64,000 bases of DNA from an uncultured Flavobacteriaceae bacterium (GTDB lineage: Bacteria > Bacteroidota > Bacteroidia > Flavobacteriales > Flavobacteriaceae), in the NCBI GenBank assembly GCA_947497245.1, contig CANMFO010000003.1, positions 558,001 through 622,000 of the forward strand, in the 5' to 3' direction. Shown one piece after another: positions 17,476-27,307 of this stretch; the stretch's first letter is position 1, and each line of letters begins with the position of its first letter. Both the position numbers and the translations under genes were made by a program. The notes below the pieces were generated by a model. The model was not told the DNA's origin. It did not search any database and saw only the letters and a list, made by a program, of their open reading frames with translations.

Positions 17476-19971
17476 ATGGCCAAGAATTTAGTAATTGTAG
17501 AGTCGCCCGCAAAAGCGAAGACCATTGAAAAATTTTTAGGAAAGGATTTTAAGGTGGAATCCAGTTTTGGGCATATTGCCGACCTACCGTCCAAAGAGTT
17601 AGGGGTAGATGTGGAGAACAATTTTGTGCCCAAGTATATCGTGGACGATGACAAGAAGGCCTTGGTAAAAAAATTAAGGGACCTGGCCAAAAAAGCAGAG
17701 ACCATTTGGCTGGCGAGTGATGAAGATCGCGAGGGGGAGGCCATCTCCTGGCACCTTGCGGAGACCTTGGGCCTTGACCGGGCGAAGACAAAACGGATCG
17801 TGTTCAACTCCATCACAAAATCGGCCATTCAAAAGGCCATTGAGAATCCCAGGGAAATCAATTATAATCTTGTAAACGCCCAGCAAGCCCGTAGGGTTTT
17901 GGATCGTTTGGTGGGCTATCAGCTTTCCCCGGTCCTCTGGAAAAAAATAAAGCCGGGACTTTCAGCCGGAAGGGTGCAATCGGTAGCGGTGCGCTTGATC
18001 GTGGAGCGGGAACGGGAAATTGAGGCTTTTGCACCGGAGGCGTCCTTTAAGATCACTGCCGAATTCAAGACGGCCGAAGGGAATGTCTTCAGTGCGAAAA
18101 TGAACAAGAGCTTTTCCTCCAAGGCGGAGGCGGAGGCATTTTTGAAACAAAATATTGGGGCAGATTTCAAAGTGGGCGATCTGGACAGGAAGCCTGCCAA
18201 AAAATCCCCGTCGGCACCGTTCACCACCTCGACTTTACAACAAGAGGCTTCTAGAAAATTGTACTTTTCGGTCGGCAGGACCATGCAGGTCGCCCAACGC
18301 TTGTACGAAGCAGGACTCATCACCTATATGAGGACCGACAGCGTTAACCTTTCGGGAGAGGCGATTGCCGCGGCCAAGGAGGCCATCATTGCGAACTACG
18401 GCACGGAATACAGCTCGATAAGAAATTTTAAGGGCAAGTCCAAAGGCGCCCAGGAAGCGCATGAGGCCATTCGACCGACCAACATATTGAATCAGTCGCC
18501 TTCCCTGGAGCGCGATCAATCCAAATTGTACGAACTGATCTGGAAAAGGGCCATCGCCTCCCAAATGTCGGACGCACAATTGGAGCGCACGAACGTAAAG
18601 ATTTCGGCCAATACCCATGGGGAGGCCTTTTCGGCCAATGGGGAGGTCATCAAATTTGACGGTTTTCTTAAAGTGTACATGGAAGGCCTGGACGACGAGG
18701 ATGCCGCTGAAGAGCAGGAGGGCATGCTGCCGGCCATGAAAGAGGGCGATACCCTGATCAACAATTACGTTAACGCCACCGAGCGCTTCTCCAGATCCCC
18801 GTACCGGTTTACGGAAGCTTCCCTGGTAAAGAAATTGGAAGAGTTGGGCATTGGAAGGCCCTCTACCTATGCCCCCACCATTTCCACCATTCAGAACCGG
18901 GGCTATTCCGAAAAGGGAACCGTGGAGGGATCGGAAAGAAAATACGTGCAGTTGATCTTGCAGGCCGATGCGATCCAGGAAAAAAACCTGACCGAAATGG
19001 TGGGTTCGGATAAGGGCAAGTTGGTGCCCACCGATATCGGGATGATCGTGAACGATTTTTTGGTCAGTAACTTTGCCAACATTTTGGACTATAATTTCAC
19101 CGCCAAGGTTGAAGAGGACTTTGATGAAATTGCCGAAGGATCGGAAGATTGGCAGAAGGTGATGAAGGATTTTTATGAAGATTTCCGCCCCAATGTGCTC
19201 CATGTCGAGGAAAATGCGGATCGCGCCAGCGGGGAACGGGTATTGGGCCAAGACCCCAAGACCGGTCGACAGGTGTCGGTTCGTTTGGGACGCTTTGGGC
19301 CCATGGTGCAGATCGGCACGGTGGAAGAGGAGGACAAGCCGTTGTTCGCCAGCTTGCTGCCGGAACAGTCGCTGAACACCATTACCTATGAAGAGGCCAT
19401 GGAACTGTTCAGCCTTCCCAGGAAATTGGGGGTTTACAAAGGAGAGGAAGTGGAGGCCAATGTGGGTCGGTTTGGGCCCTATGTGCGCTTCGGCAAAAAG
19501 TTTGTGTCGCTCGATAAGGGCGAAAGTGCCTTTGATGTCGATATGGACCGGGCCATAGAACTGATCGCTGAAAAGGAAAAGGCCGACGCCCCCATTGCCA
19601 ACTACGAGGGAAAGGACGTTACCAAGGGCAAAGGCCGATTTGGACCTTTCATCAAATGGGACGGGATGTTCATCAACGTCAATAAAAAATATGATTTCGA
19701 CAACTTGTCGGAAGCGGATATCACCACCTTGATCGAGGATAAGAAGCAAAAGGAAATAGATAAGCTCATACAGGATTGGCCAGAGGAAGGGATCCGAATC
19801 GAGAAGGCAAGGTGGGGCCGGCACAATATTCTGAAGGGAAAGATCAAGGTGGAGTTGGCCAAGACGGTCGATGCCACAAAGATCTCTTTGGAGGAAGCCA
19901 AGGCCCTTATCGAAAAGAAGGCCCCGAAGCGAAAAACAAAGGCGAAACCAAAGCCCAAAACCAAAAAATAA
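17476..19971 (+). CDS. topA: DNA topoisomerase I
   Basis: This 831-residue type IA topoisomerase begins with the Toprim motif (NLVIVESPAKAKTIE). The acidic DEDREGEAISWH motif and the catalytic Tyr284 (in GLITYMRTDS) are present. The C-terminus contains four repeats of the GRFGPxV type (GRFGPMV, GRFGPYV, GRFGPFI, then ARWGRHNI) and a Lys-rich tail, in place of the zinc fingers of the E. coli enzyme. The ATG at 17476 is chosen because the conserved start MAKNLVIVESPAKAKTIE lies there; an earlier in-frame start would add 36 unconserved residues spanning the terminator and promoter. It relaxes negative supercoils. The arginase-fold gene follows after 24 bases. Confidence 0.98.
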   Translation: MAKNLVIVESPAKAKTIEKFLGKDFKVESSFGHIADLPSKELGVDVENNFVPKYIVDDDKKALVKKLRDLAKKAETIWLASDEDREGEAISWHLAETLGLDRAKTKRIVFNSITKSAIQKAIENPREINYNLVNAQQARRVLDRLVGYQLSPVLWKKIKPGLSAGRVQSVAVRLIVEREREIEAFAPEASFKITAEFKTAEGNVFSAKMNKSFSSKAEAEAFLKQNIGADFKVGDLDRKPAKKSPSAPFTTSTLQQEASRKLYFSVGRTMQVAQRLYEAGLITYMRTDSVNLSGEAIAAAKEAIIANYGTEYSSIRNFKGKSKGAQEAHEAIRPTNILNQSPSLERDQSKLYELIWKRAIASQMSDAQLERTNVKISANTHGEAFSANGEVIKFDGFLKVYMEGLDDEDAAEEQEGMLPAMKEGDTLINNYVNATERFSRSPYRFTEASLVKKLEELGIGRPSTYAPTISTIQNRGYSEKGTVEGSERKYVQLILQADAIQEKNLTEMVGSDKGKLVPTDIGMIVNDFLVSNFANILDYNFTAKVEEDFDEIAEGSEDWQKVMKDFYEDFRPNVLHVEENADRASGERVLGQDPKTGRQVSVRLGRFGPMVQIGTVEEEDKPLFASLLPEQSLNTITYEEAMELFSLPRKLGVYKGEEVEANVGRFGPYVRFGKKFVSLDKGESAFDVDMDRAIELIAEKEKADAPIANYEGKDVTKGKGRFGPFIKWDGMFINVNKKYDFDNLSEADITTLIEDKKQKEIDKLIQDWPEEGIRIEKARWGRHNILKGKIKVELAKTVDATKISLEEAKALIEKKAPKRKTKAKPKPKTKK

Positions 19972-19995
19972 CCCGCAACCCTCAACCGTTCACAA

Positions 19996-21153
19996 ATGGC
20001 ATTCGATTTTTTGGTCCCTGTTGAAGATAAGGTGCTGGCACATTGCGAACTGTTGCCGCCCCAGTCCATTGGGAAGAACATCTATATGCACACTTCGCGG
20101 AAAGGCCTGCCGGTCCTTGCCAACGCTTCGGTGGCCCTGATCGGGGTAAGGGAATCCAGGAACGCTTTTGAGAAAAAACCGGAAAAGCTGGATGTGGCGG
20201 CCATTCGATTGCAACTCTACCGATTGATGGTGGGCAACTGGAACACCAATATCATCGATATGGGCGATATAGAAGAAGGGGAAACCGTTGAGGACACCTA
20301 CTTTGTGGTCAAGGAAATTGTTGCCGGATTGCTGGAGGAAAAGGTGATTCCCATCATCATCGGGGCCACCCAGGATATTACATATCCGGTGTACAGGGCC
20401 TTCGATGGAATAGTCGATATGATCAATATCGTGGCGGTCGACAGTCGTTTTGATTTCGGAATGGACGATGAATTGATTTCATCACACTCCTATATGAGCA
20501 AGATCATCACGGACAAGCCGAACAACCTCTTTAATTTTTCCAATTTGGGGTATCAAAGCTACTTCAACGCCCAAGAGGAGATCGACCTTATGGAGCGCCT
20601 TTTTTTTGATGCGTACCGCTTGGGGGAGGTGGCCCATGATATTTCACTGTCCGAGCCCGTACTTCGGAATGCCGATATGGTGAGTCTCGATGCACGCGCG
20701 ATAAAGGCGAGCGAAGTGGGGCTCCCCAATAGTTTCTCGCCCAACGGGTTCGACGGAAGGGAAATATGCGCCATTGCCCGATATGCCGGAATCAGTGAAA
20801 AGGTCACTGCCTTTGGGATCTATGAAATGGAGAACACCGTACAGTCGAGCCAGCTCATGGCCCAGATCATCTGGTACTTCATGGAGGGCTTGAACTACAG
20901 GGTTTCCGAGCGGCCAAGCTCCGACAGCTCCGATTTTACCAAGTATACCGTGCCCGCCGATAGCGAGCAATTGACCTTCTTCAAGAGCCACCTTACCGGA
21001 CGGTGGTGGGTGGAGGTACCATCAATTTTGACTTCGCATACTAAATCAAATCCACCAGCGTTATTACCATGCACCGAAAAGGACTACTTGGACGCATGTG
21101 ACCAGAACATTCCCGAAAGGTGGTTTAAAGCCTATAAGAAAGGTTTTAACTAA
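19996..21153 (+). CDS. Arginase-superfamily protein lacking most Mn ligands
   Basis: This 385-residue protein has the ureohydrolase (arginase/formimidoylglutamase) fold pattern, but the metal-binding motifs are altered. GATQD (residues 123-127) stands where GGDHS is expected, DSRFD (149-153) where DAHxD is expected, and SLDARAIK (230-237) where SxDxDxxDP is expected. Loss of His and Asp ligands means a dimanganese centre is unlikely. In related genomes the gene lies between topA and gldK, as here, so a non-enzymatic or altered role tied to gliding/type IX secretion is an attractive inference. Automated pipelines would label it formimidoylglutamase, which I would not accept. Confidence 0.85.
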   Translation: MAFDFLVPVEDKVLAHCELLPPQSIGKNIYMHTSRKGLPVLANASVALIGVRESRNAFEKKPEKLDVAAIRLQLYRLMVGNWNTNIIDMGDIEEGETVEDTYFVVKEIVAGLLEEKVIPIIIGATQDITYPVYRAFDGIVDMINIVAVDSRFDFGMDDELISSHSYMSKIITDKPNNLFNFSNLGYQSYFNAQEEIDLMERLFFDAYRLGEVAHDISLSEPVLRNADMVSLDARAIKASEVGLPNSFSPNGFDGREICAIARYAGISEKVTAFGIYEMENTVQSSQLMAQIIWYFMEGLNYRVSERPSSDSSDFTKYTVPADSEQLTFFKSHLTGRWWVEVPSILTSHTKSNPPALLPCTEKDYLDACDQNIPERWFKAYKKGFN

Positions 21154-21276
21154 TCATTTTTTTTTTGAAGGATAATTGCTTTTGATACAATAATTTGCTC
21201 AAAATGTAGTTTTAGAGTGTAGAATAAAATAATTGTGTTTGCAGTTAATAACCAGAATCGAAATTTAACCTAAAGT

Positions 21277-22647
21277 ATGAGAAAGCTATTGTTATCATCT
21301 ATAGCGTTTGTTTTTTTGCTCACAAGTTGTGGGTCCAAAACAAAGGGAGAACTAGTCGGAGCCCAGGGAAAAAAATGGTATCCGGAAAAACCATATGGAA
21401 TGGAACTGATCCCTCGGGGATCTTTCATCATGGGGAAGGCCGAGGAAGATCAGGCCAAGGTACTCAACGCCCCTACAAAAACAGTTACGGTTCGATCGTT
21501 TTACATGGACGACACGGAAATTACGAATAGCGAATACCGCCAGTTTGTGGAATGGGTCAAGGATTCGATCACACGGACCAGGTTGGCCATGCTCGCCGAT
21601 GAGTTGGGCCTGACCCCCGAAGATGGGGGCATCGGGGAATACGCTTTCAAAGATGCCGATACGACCAAGGCCACGGCCTACCAAAAGTACATGTTGGACA
21701 ATTACGCCGGCATGGGCGAAACTGGTTTTGAGGGCAGGGCATTGAACATGGATGAAGATGTTATTTGGGATACTTCGGAATATCCGGACGAGTACTATAC
21801 CGAAGTGATGGATTCCTTGTACATACCGGAAGAAGAATCGTACAACGGCCAGCGAACCATCGATGTCACCAAATTGAAATACAAGTACAGCTGGATGGAC
21901 ATTGAAGCGGCGGCCCGTTCCAAAAGCGGTCGCAGAAAGGATTTCATACGCCAGGAGGAACTGGAGATCTATCCCGATACCACGGTATGGATCCGCGATT
22001 TTCAATACTCCTACAACGAGCCCATGCACAACGATTACTTTTGGCACGATGCCTACAGTGATTACCCTGTAGTGGGTGTCAACTGGAAACAGGCACAGGC
22101 TTTCTGCAATTGGAGGACCAAGTTCAAGAACGACGATCAGAAAGAGCGCGGGAAGCAGTTCGTGAACAAGTTCAGGCTGCCGACCGAGGCGGAATGGGAA
22201 TATGCCGCAAGGGGAGGTATCGAAGGAGGTACCTATCCATGGGGTGGTCCGTACGTGATCAGTGATACAGGATGCTTTATGGCAAACTTTAAGCCCCAAC
22301 GTGGCGATTATGCGGCCGATGCCGCGCTGTACACCGTAGAGGCCAAGTCGTATGAGCCGAACGATTTCAACCTGTACAATATGGCGGGCAATGTGTCGGA
22401 ATGGACCAATTCCAGCTACGATCCAAGCTCTTACGATTATGTTTCCACCATGAACCCCAATGGCGGGGATGGCAGCAATATGCGAAAGGTGATTCGGGGA
22501 GGTTCTTGGAAAGATGTGGCCTACTTCCTGCAAGTGAGTACCAGGGACTATGAGTACGCGGATTCGGCGCGTAGCTATGTAGGTTTCCGTACCGTTCAGG
22601 ATTATATGGGCGAGGAGGATTCCACCAAGGGAAATAACGGACTATAG
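21277..22647 (+). CDS. gldK: Gliding/type IX secretion lipoprotein GldK
   Basis: This 456-residue lipoprotein (LTSC, Cys18) has a formylglycine-generating-enzyme-like (SUMF1) fold. Signature pieces are PYGMELIPRGSFIMG, SFYMDDTEITNSEYRQFV, FRLPTEAEWEYAARGG and MAGNVSEWTN, then VIRGGSWKDV. GldK forms the outer-membrane-associated ring of the type IX secretion machine with GldN, and here heads the gldKLMN locus. Catalytic Cys residues of true FGE are not needed for this structural role. The 202-base gap before gldL leaves room for an internal promoter. Confidence 0.97.
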   Translation: MRKLLLSSIAFVFLLTSCGSKTKGELVGAQGKKWYPEKPYGMELIPRGSFIMGKAEEDQAKVLNAPTKTVTVRSFYMDDTEITNSEYRQFVEWVKDSITRTRLAMLADELGLTPEDGGIGEYAFKDADTTKATAYQKYMLDNYAGMGETGFEGRALNMDEDVIWDTSEYPDEYYTEVMDSLYIPEEESYNGQRTIDVTKLKYKYSWMDIEAAARSKSGRRKDFIRQEELEIYPDTTVWIRDFQYSYNEPMHNDYFWHDAYSDYPVVGVNWKQAQAFCNWRTKFKNDDQKERGKQFVNKFRLPTEAEWEYAARGGIEGGTYPWGGPYVISDTGCFMANFKPQRGDYAADAALYTVEAKSYEPNDFNLYNMAGNVSEWTNSSYDPSSYDYVSTMNPNGGDGSNMRKVIRGGSWKDVAYFLQVSTRDYEYADSARSYVGFRTVQDYMGEEDSTKGNNGL

Positions 22648-22849
22648 AAAGTGAACGGAAGACAATAAAAAAATATGCTCTTTAGGTATTTCGTTTACAG
22701 GACATTATACCTAATTTTATAGCGGATATAAAGGACAGATTACACTCAAATACAATTCCGATGGTTTTCGGGGCAAATACAAACACCAGTTTCAAACAAT
22801 AAACCAAATACTTATTATTAACATTAAACCTTAAATTAAATCTTAAATT

Positions 22850-23500
22850 ATGGCACAGTCAAAATCAACAAAGAAATTATTCAACATGGCCTATGGTCTT
22901 GGGGCATCGGTAGTAATTATCGGTGCGTTGTTCAAAATCCTTCACTGGGAGTTCGGACCCCTTAATGGTGGTTTGCTTCTGGCGATAGGTCTTATTACCG
23001 AGGCACTCATTTTTGCCATTAGTGCATTTGAACCAGTAGATGACGAATACGATTGGTCATTGGTATATCCCGAATTGGCCGGTGGGGCTTCCAGCGGAAA
23101 AAGCAACGAGCTTGCCGAGATCAGGGATGCCGAAACCTCTTTGTCCAAAAAATTGGACGACTTATTGCAAGAGGCCGGTGTTGACGCCAATCTTATGGAA
23201 AGTTTGGGAGACAGTATCAGAAACTTCGAAGGTGCGGCCAAGGGTATTGCCCCTTCAGTTGATGCTATGGAGTCTACCAAAAAATATTCTGATGAAATGG
23301 TTCAGGCGGCCGCTCAGATGGAATCTTTGAACAGCCTGTACAAAGTACAATTGGAAAGCGCCAGCAAACAAGCTTCCGTTAATGAAGAAGTGGTACAGAA
23401 CGCCAGTGCCCTTAAAGATCAAATGGAATCTTTGGCCACCAATCTTTCCTCTTTGAACGGAGTATATGGAGGTATGCTTTCTGCCATGACCAGAAACTAA
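22850..23500 (+). CDS. gldL: Gliding/type IX secretion motor protein GldL
   Basis: This 216-residue inner-membrane protein has two transmembrane helices (about residues 13-30 and 38-60) and a helical cytoplasmic tail. The start (KKLFNMAYGLGASVVIIGALFKILHW) is the GldL signature, with a Lys/Glu pair in the membrane region thought to pass protons. GldL pentamers surround the GldM dimer and form the proton-driven motor for secretion and gliding. The gene starts 202 bases after gldK and is followed by gldM after 57 bases. Confidence 0.97.
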   Translation: MAQSKSTKKLFNMAYGLGASVVIIGALFKILHWEFGPLNGGLLLAIGLITEALIFAISAFEPVDDEYDWSLVYPELAGGASSGKSNELAEIRDAETSLSKKLDDLLQEAGVDANLMESLGDSIRNFEGAAKGIAPSVDAMESTKKYSDEMVQAAAQMESLNSLYKVQLESASKQASVNEEVVQNASALKDQMESLATNLSSLNGVYGGMLSAMTRN

Positions 23501-23557
23501 TTGGGATTAGTTAACCAAACCCAAATCAAATTAATAATTAATAACTAATTAGAAAAC

Positions 23558-25117
23558 ATGGCATCAGGAAAAGAAACACCACGTCAGAAGATGATCAACC
23601 TCATGTATTTGATCTTCATCGCGATGTTGGCACTAAATATGAGCAAGGAAGTACTTGCCGCTTTCGGGATAATGAACGAAAAGCTCGAAACTTCCAACGC
23701 CAAGACCACAGAAAGTAACCTAGCTTTCTTGAGTGGTCTCGAGACCAAAGCATCGGAGAACGCCGAGAAATTCGGCCCTCTGTACAAAGATGCTCAGAAA
23801 ATCAAGCAGTTGTCACAGGAATATTATGATTATTTGGAAGGCCTGAAATCAGAAATGATGGAAGGTGTCGAAGATCCAAAGGATTATGCAAGAATGGACA
23901 ACTCCGATTTCTTGGATCAAAAACTTTTTCAAGGTGAGGACCTTTCCGAAGGCGGGAAGGAATTCATGAAAAGGATCATTGATTACCGTACGCAGGTCGC
24001 TGCGATCGTACCTGAAGCTTTAAAGGGATCGGTGACCTCGAGGTTCCAGACCGGTGAATCCGATGGCAAAGTGGAAAAGAAAGACGGTACAAGACAGGAT
24101 TGGATCAACTATCACTACGAGGGTTTTCCCCTGGTAGCCTCCCTGGCCAAGGTGACATCGCTTCAAGCGGATGTTAAGGCCACAGAGGAAGATGCCTTGA
24201 AATCGATGTTGCAGGGCCAGTTGAGCAGCGAGGTCTCCATGACGAATTACACCACGCTTTTGGAGCAGGAGAAATCTGCTTTCTATTCGGGCGAAAGGTT
24301 CTCGGGAGCCATAGTATTGGGCCGTAAGGATGCCACTACCAAGCCGAACGAGGTCAACTTGACCCTGGATGGAAGAAAATTGAGCGAGGGCAAGGATTAT
24401 GAGATCAAGGACGGTCAGGTAAAACTATTGGTGAGCGCAGGTGCCCCCGGAGATCACAAGATTGCCGGTAACCTGGTGTTCATGCAGGATGGTGAGCGTA
24501 CTGAAGTTCCCGTATCCTCTACCTTTGCAACGATATCCAAGCCCAACGCGGCCTTGATAGCTGCGGATAAGATGAACGTGGTGTACCGAGGGGTTTCCAA
24601 CCCAATGTCGATCTCCATACCCGGTATCCCCAACAACAAGGTCAGTGCATCCGCACCGGGCCTTAAAAGAAGGGAAGGCAGTAAGTACATTATGAACCCG
24701 GGCAAGGGAAGGACGGTTACCATTACCGCTTCCGGAAAATTGCCTGACGGCCAAACGGTGTCCTCCAAATCCGAATTCAGGATCAAGGATATACCAAGAC
24801 CCTCCGGTTCGATCCGAGGTGAGGCGGGTAGTGTTAAAATGCCAAGGAAAAACTTGGAAATGTCAACCGTTGGAGCCCTATTGGAAGACTTTGATTTTGA
24901 TTTGAACCTCGCTGTAAGCGGATTCAAGTTCAAAGTTCCAGGTCAACCCACGGTAAGCGTCAACGGTCAAAGATTGGATGCCAGGGCCAAGTCGGCCTTG
25001 AAAAGGGCCAAAAGAGGCGATGCCGTCCAGATTTTCGACATCAATGCCTTCATCACCAATAACAAAAGCTACAAGTTGAAGAAAGTATCTCCGGTTGTTG
25101 TGGAGATTACAAACTAG
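23558..25117 (+). CDS. gldM: Gliding/type IX secretion motor protein GldM
   Basis: This 519-residue protein has the GldM start: a short cytoplasmic part, one helix (about residues 10-30, MINLMYLIFIAMLALNMSKE), then a helical domain and three periplasmic beta-domains. GldM is the central dimeric shaft of the GldLM motor and reaches across the periplasm to the GldK-GldN ring. Later motifs such as NEVNLTLDGRKL and VVYRGVSNPMSISIPG are typical of its periplasmic domains. gldN follows after 58 bases. Confidence 0.97.
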   Translation: MASGKETPRQKMINLMYLIFIAMLALNMSKEVLAAFGIMNEKLETSNAKTTESNLAFLSGLETKASENAEKFGPLYKDAQKIKQLSQEYYDYLEGLKSEMMEGVEDPKDYARMDNSDFLDQKLFQGEDLSEGGKEFMKRIIDYRTQVAAIVPEALKGSVTSRFQTGESDGKVEKKDGTRQDWINYHYEGFPLVASLAKVTSLQADVKATEEDALKSMLQGQLSSEVSMTNYTTLLEQEKSAFYSGERFSGAIVLGRKDATTKPNEVNLTLDGRKLSEGKDYEIKDGQVKLLVSAGAPGDHKIAGNLVFMQDGERTEVPVSSTFATISKPNAALIAADKMNVVYRGVSNPMSISIPGIPNNKVSASAPGLKRREGSKYIMNPGKGRTVTITASGKLPDGQTVSSKSEFRIKDIPRPSGSIRGEAGSVKMPRKNLEMSTVGALLEDFDFDLNLAVSGFKFKVPGQPTVSVNGQRLDARAKSALKRAKRGDAVQIFDINAFITNNKSYKLKKVSPVVVEITN

Positions 25118-25175
25118 TACTAATTGATATCCGGGCAGCCTCAGGGTCGCCCGGTAATTTTAAATTGAAACAAAC

Positions 25176-26078
25176 ATGAATTGGAAGAATGTTTTATTAA
25201 TCGGAGCGGTATCTTTATTGCCCGCCTCCATGATGGCCCAGGCGAACATCTTGAACGCCAAGAAGCCACAGGAGATCGGAGTAAAGACAGAGGCCCAAAA
25301 GGCACTGGACAACGATGCTCCCCTTGAATACGGGTATGTGGACGATAGGGACATCCTTTGGTCCAAGACCGTATGGGAGGTCATTGACCTTGACGAGCGT
25401 GTCAACTTTCCCATGTACTACCCTACCGACACCATCGATATCGGTGCCGATAGACGATCGTTGTACGATGTCTTGATCAAAAATATCAAAAACGGTAAGT
25501 TGGAAGATGTTTATGTGGATTCCTATTTTACCGAAAAAAGGGTATTCAGCGACCTGGCAGCTACACTTAAGAAAACAGATACCACGGACTACGGGTACGA
25601 GCAGATCAATGCCGGGGAACAGATTTCCGCCGAATACATCAACGAACGGGAACTTTCCGCTGCCGACATCGAGGAGTACCGTATCAAAGGAATGTGGTAT
25701 TTCGATAAGCGCCAGGGCGAATTGAAGTATCGCTTGTTGGGTATCGCCCCTGTGGCTCCGGACGTTAACTTTATCGACGACGAATCCATGGATCCGGCCG
25801 ATTCCAAAGTAGAATTGTTCTGGGTTTGGTATCCGTCCGCAAGACAGATACTGCACGACGCCAAGGTTTTCAACCAACGCAATTCGGCGCAGCCCATTTC
25901 GTTCGATATGCTCCTTAATGCCAGAAGGTTCAACGGTGTCATCTATAGGGAGGACAACGTTCATGGCGACCGTGAGGTAAGGGACTATATTGCGGACAAC
26001 GCCCTTTTTCAATTGCTGGAGGCCAAACGAATCAAAGAGGTCATCCGCGATAGGGAACAGGATATGTGGGCCTATTGA
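25176..26078 (+). CDS. gldN: Gliding/type IX secretion protein GldN
   Basis: This 300-residue periplasmic protein has a signal peptide (residues 1-22, cleaved after MMAQ) and the GldN/PorN sequence including DDRDILWSKTVWEVIDLDERVNFP near the N-terminus and a helical C-terminus. GldN forms the periplasmic ring with GldK. A perfect 13-bp stem terminator lies 39 bases after its stop codon, so it closes the locus. Confidence 0.97.
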   Translation: MNWKNVLLIGAVSLLPASMMAQANILNAKKPQEIGVKTEAQKALDNDAPLEYGYVDDRDILWSKTVWEVIDLDERVNFPMYYPTDTIDIGADRRSLYDVLIKNIKNGKLEDVYVDSYFTEKRVFSDLAATLKKTDTTDYGYEQINAGEQISAEYINERELSAADIEEYRIKGMWYFDKRQGELKYRLLGIAPVAPDVNFIDDESMDPADSKVELFWVWYPSARQILHDAKVFNQRNSAQPISFDMLLNARRFNGVIYREDNVHGDREVRDYIADNALFQLLEAKRIKEVIRDREQDMWAY

Positions 26079-26116
26079 TCCAAAAACATCCGAGTTATTC
26101 CAATTCTATAGTATAG

Positions 26117-26149
26117 AAACGCCCCGACAGCAATGTCGGGGCGTTTTGC
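26117..26149. terminator. Terminator of the gldKLMN locus
   Basis: AAACGCCCCGACA (26117-26129) pairs perfectly with 26134-26146 around a GCAA tetraloop, followed by T. This is a textbook terminator after gldN. Confidence 0.9.
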
Positions 26150-26239
26150 GTCCGTATGGAAGGCATCGACCTCCGACGAAACCGTCCGTGCCGAGTTCGA
26201 CCCATCATCCCCACGAAACGATAATGGCGGCCAATTTTC

Positions 26240-26247
26240 TACCTTTG
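26240..26247 (+). promoter_or_regulatory. -7 element directly before the FAD oxidoreductase
   Basis: TACCTTTG matches TAnnTTTG and ends only 4 bases before the start codon, which would give a leaderless or very short-leader mRNA. A clear -33 TTG at the normal distance is not visible. Confidence 0.35.
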
Positions 26248-26251
26248 CGCC

Positions 26252-27307
26252 ATGATGGATTATTTGATCGTGGGCCTCGGATTGGCGGGCGTCTCCTTTT
26301 GTGAGACGCTGGAGCGGCACGGTAAGACCTTTACCGCCTTCAATGATGGCTCGCAAATCTCTTCCGAGGTGGCCGGGGGAATGTACAACCCCGTTATTCT
26401 AAAACGCTTTACCTTGGCCTGGCGTGCCCGGGAACAGCTTACTTTGGCCCTTCCGTTTTATTCCGGGCTTGAAAAAAAGTTGGGGGCAAAACTGAACCAT
26501 CCGCTCGCCGTTTTCCGACGGTTCGCCTCTGTCGAGGAACAGAACCGCTGGTTCGAGGCAGCCGACAAAGACGGTCTGCGACAATTTTTGTCCACCGAGA
26601 TCCATCGTAACGAAAATCCGTGCCTGGCGGCTCCCTACGGCTATGGAGAGGTAGGGCACACGGGCAGGGTGGACACTAAAGGATTGCTTTCCCGGTACAA
26701 GGCCTATCTCGCGGAGCGGGAAATGCTGTTTGCGGAAACCTTCGATTACGGTGCCCTGCGTATTTCCGGACATCATGTGGAGTACAAGTCTATAAGAGCA
26801 AAGCATCTGGTCTTTGCCGAAGGATTTGGTCTGAAGCAAAACCCCTACTTCAACTATTTGCCCCTGAACGGGACCAAAGGGGAGTATTTGGTAATCCGGG
26901 CACCGGGGCTAAATGAAAGGAGGGCCATCAAGGCATCCATCTTCATTATTCCAACGGAAGGGGACGAGTACCTTGTCGGGGCGAACTACAAGTGGAAGGA
27001 CCAAACCAACCGACCGACCGAAGCATCCAAAACGGAACTGTTGGAAAAGCTCGATAGCTTTTTGGAATGTGATTATCAAGTAGTGGGACAACTGGCCGGG
27101 ATACGCCCTACCGTAACGGACAGGAGGCCCCTGGTCGGCCGGCACCCGACCCATTCAAATCTGTATGTGCTGAATGGATTTGGGTCACGGGGCGTCATGA
27201 TCGCCCCCATGGCCGCACAACAACTGTACGGGCTTGTCGAAAAGGGGGAATCGGTTTTTTCGGAAATGGATTGTTCCAGGTTTACGAAGAAGCACTTTTT
27301 AAATTGA
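26252..27307 (+). CDS. FAD-dependent oxidoreductase (DAO family)
   Basis: This 351-residue protein begins with a dinucleotide-binding GLGLAG motif (MMDYLIVGLGLAGVSF) and later has the GSRGVMIAPMAAQQL segment typical of glycine/D-amino-acid-oxidase-like flavoproteins (DAO family). There is no signal peptide. The substrate is not predictable; the family oxidises C-N bonds of amino acids or amines, and some members act in tRNA modification. It stands alone after the gld terminator, and its last 26 bases overlap the convergent DUF983 gene. Confidence 0.88.
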   Translation: MMDYLIVGLGLAGVSFCETLERHGKTFTAFNDGSQISSEVAGGMYNPVILKRFTLAWRAREQLTLALPFYSGLEKKLGAKLNHPLAVFRRFASVEEQNRWFEAADKDGLRQFLSTEIHRNENPCLAAPYGYGEVGHTGRVDTKGLLSRYKAYLAEREMLFAETFDYGALRISGHHVEYKSIRAKHLVFAEGFGLKQNPYFNYLPLNGTKGEYLVIRAPGLNERRAIKASIFIIPTEGDEYLVGANYKWKDQTNRPTEASKTELLEKLDSFLECDYQVVGQLAGIRPTVTDRRPLVGRHPTHSNLYVLNGFGSRGVMIAPMAAQQLYGLVEKGESVFSEMDCSRFTKKHFLN

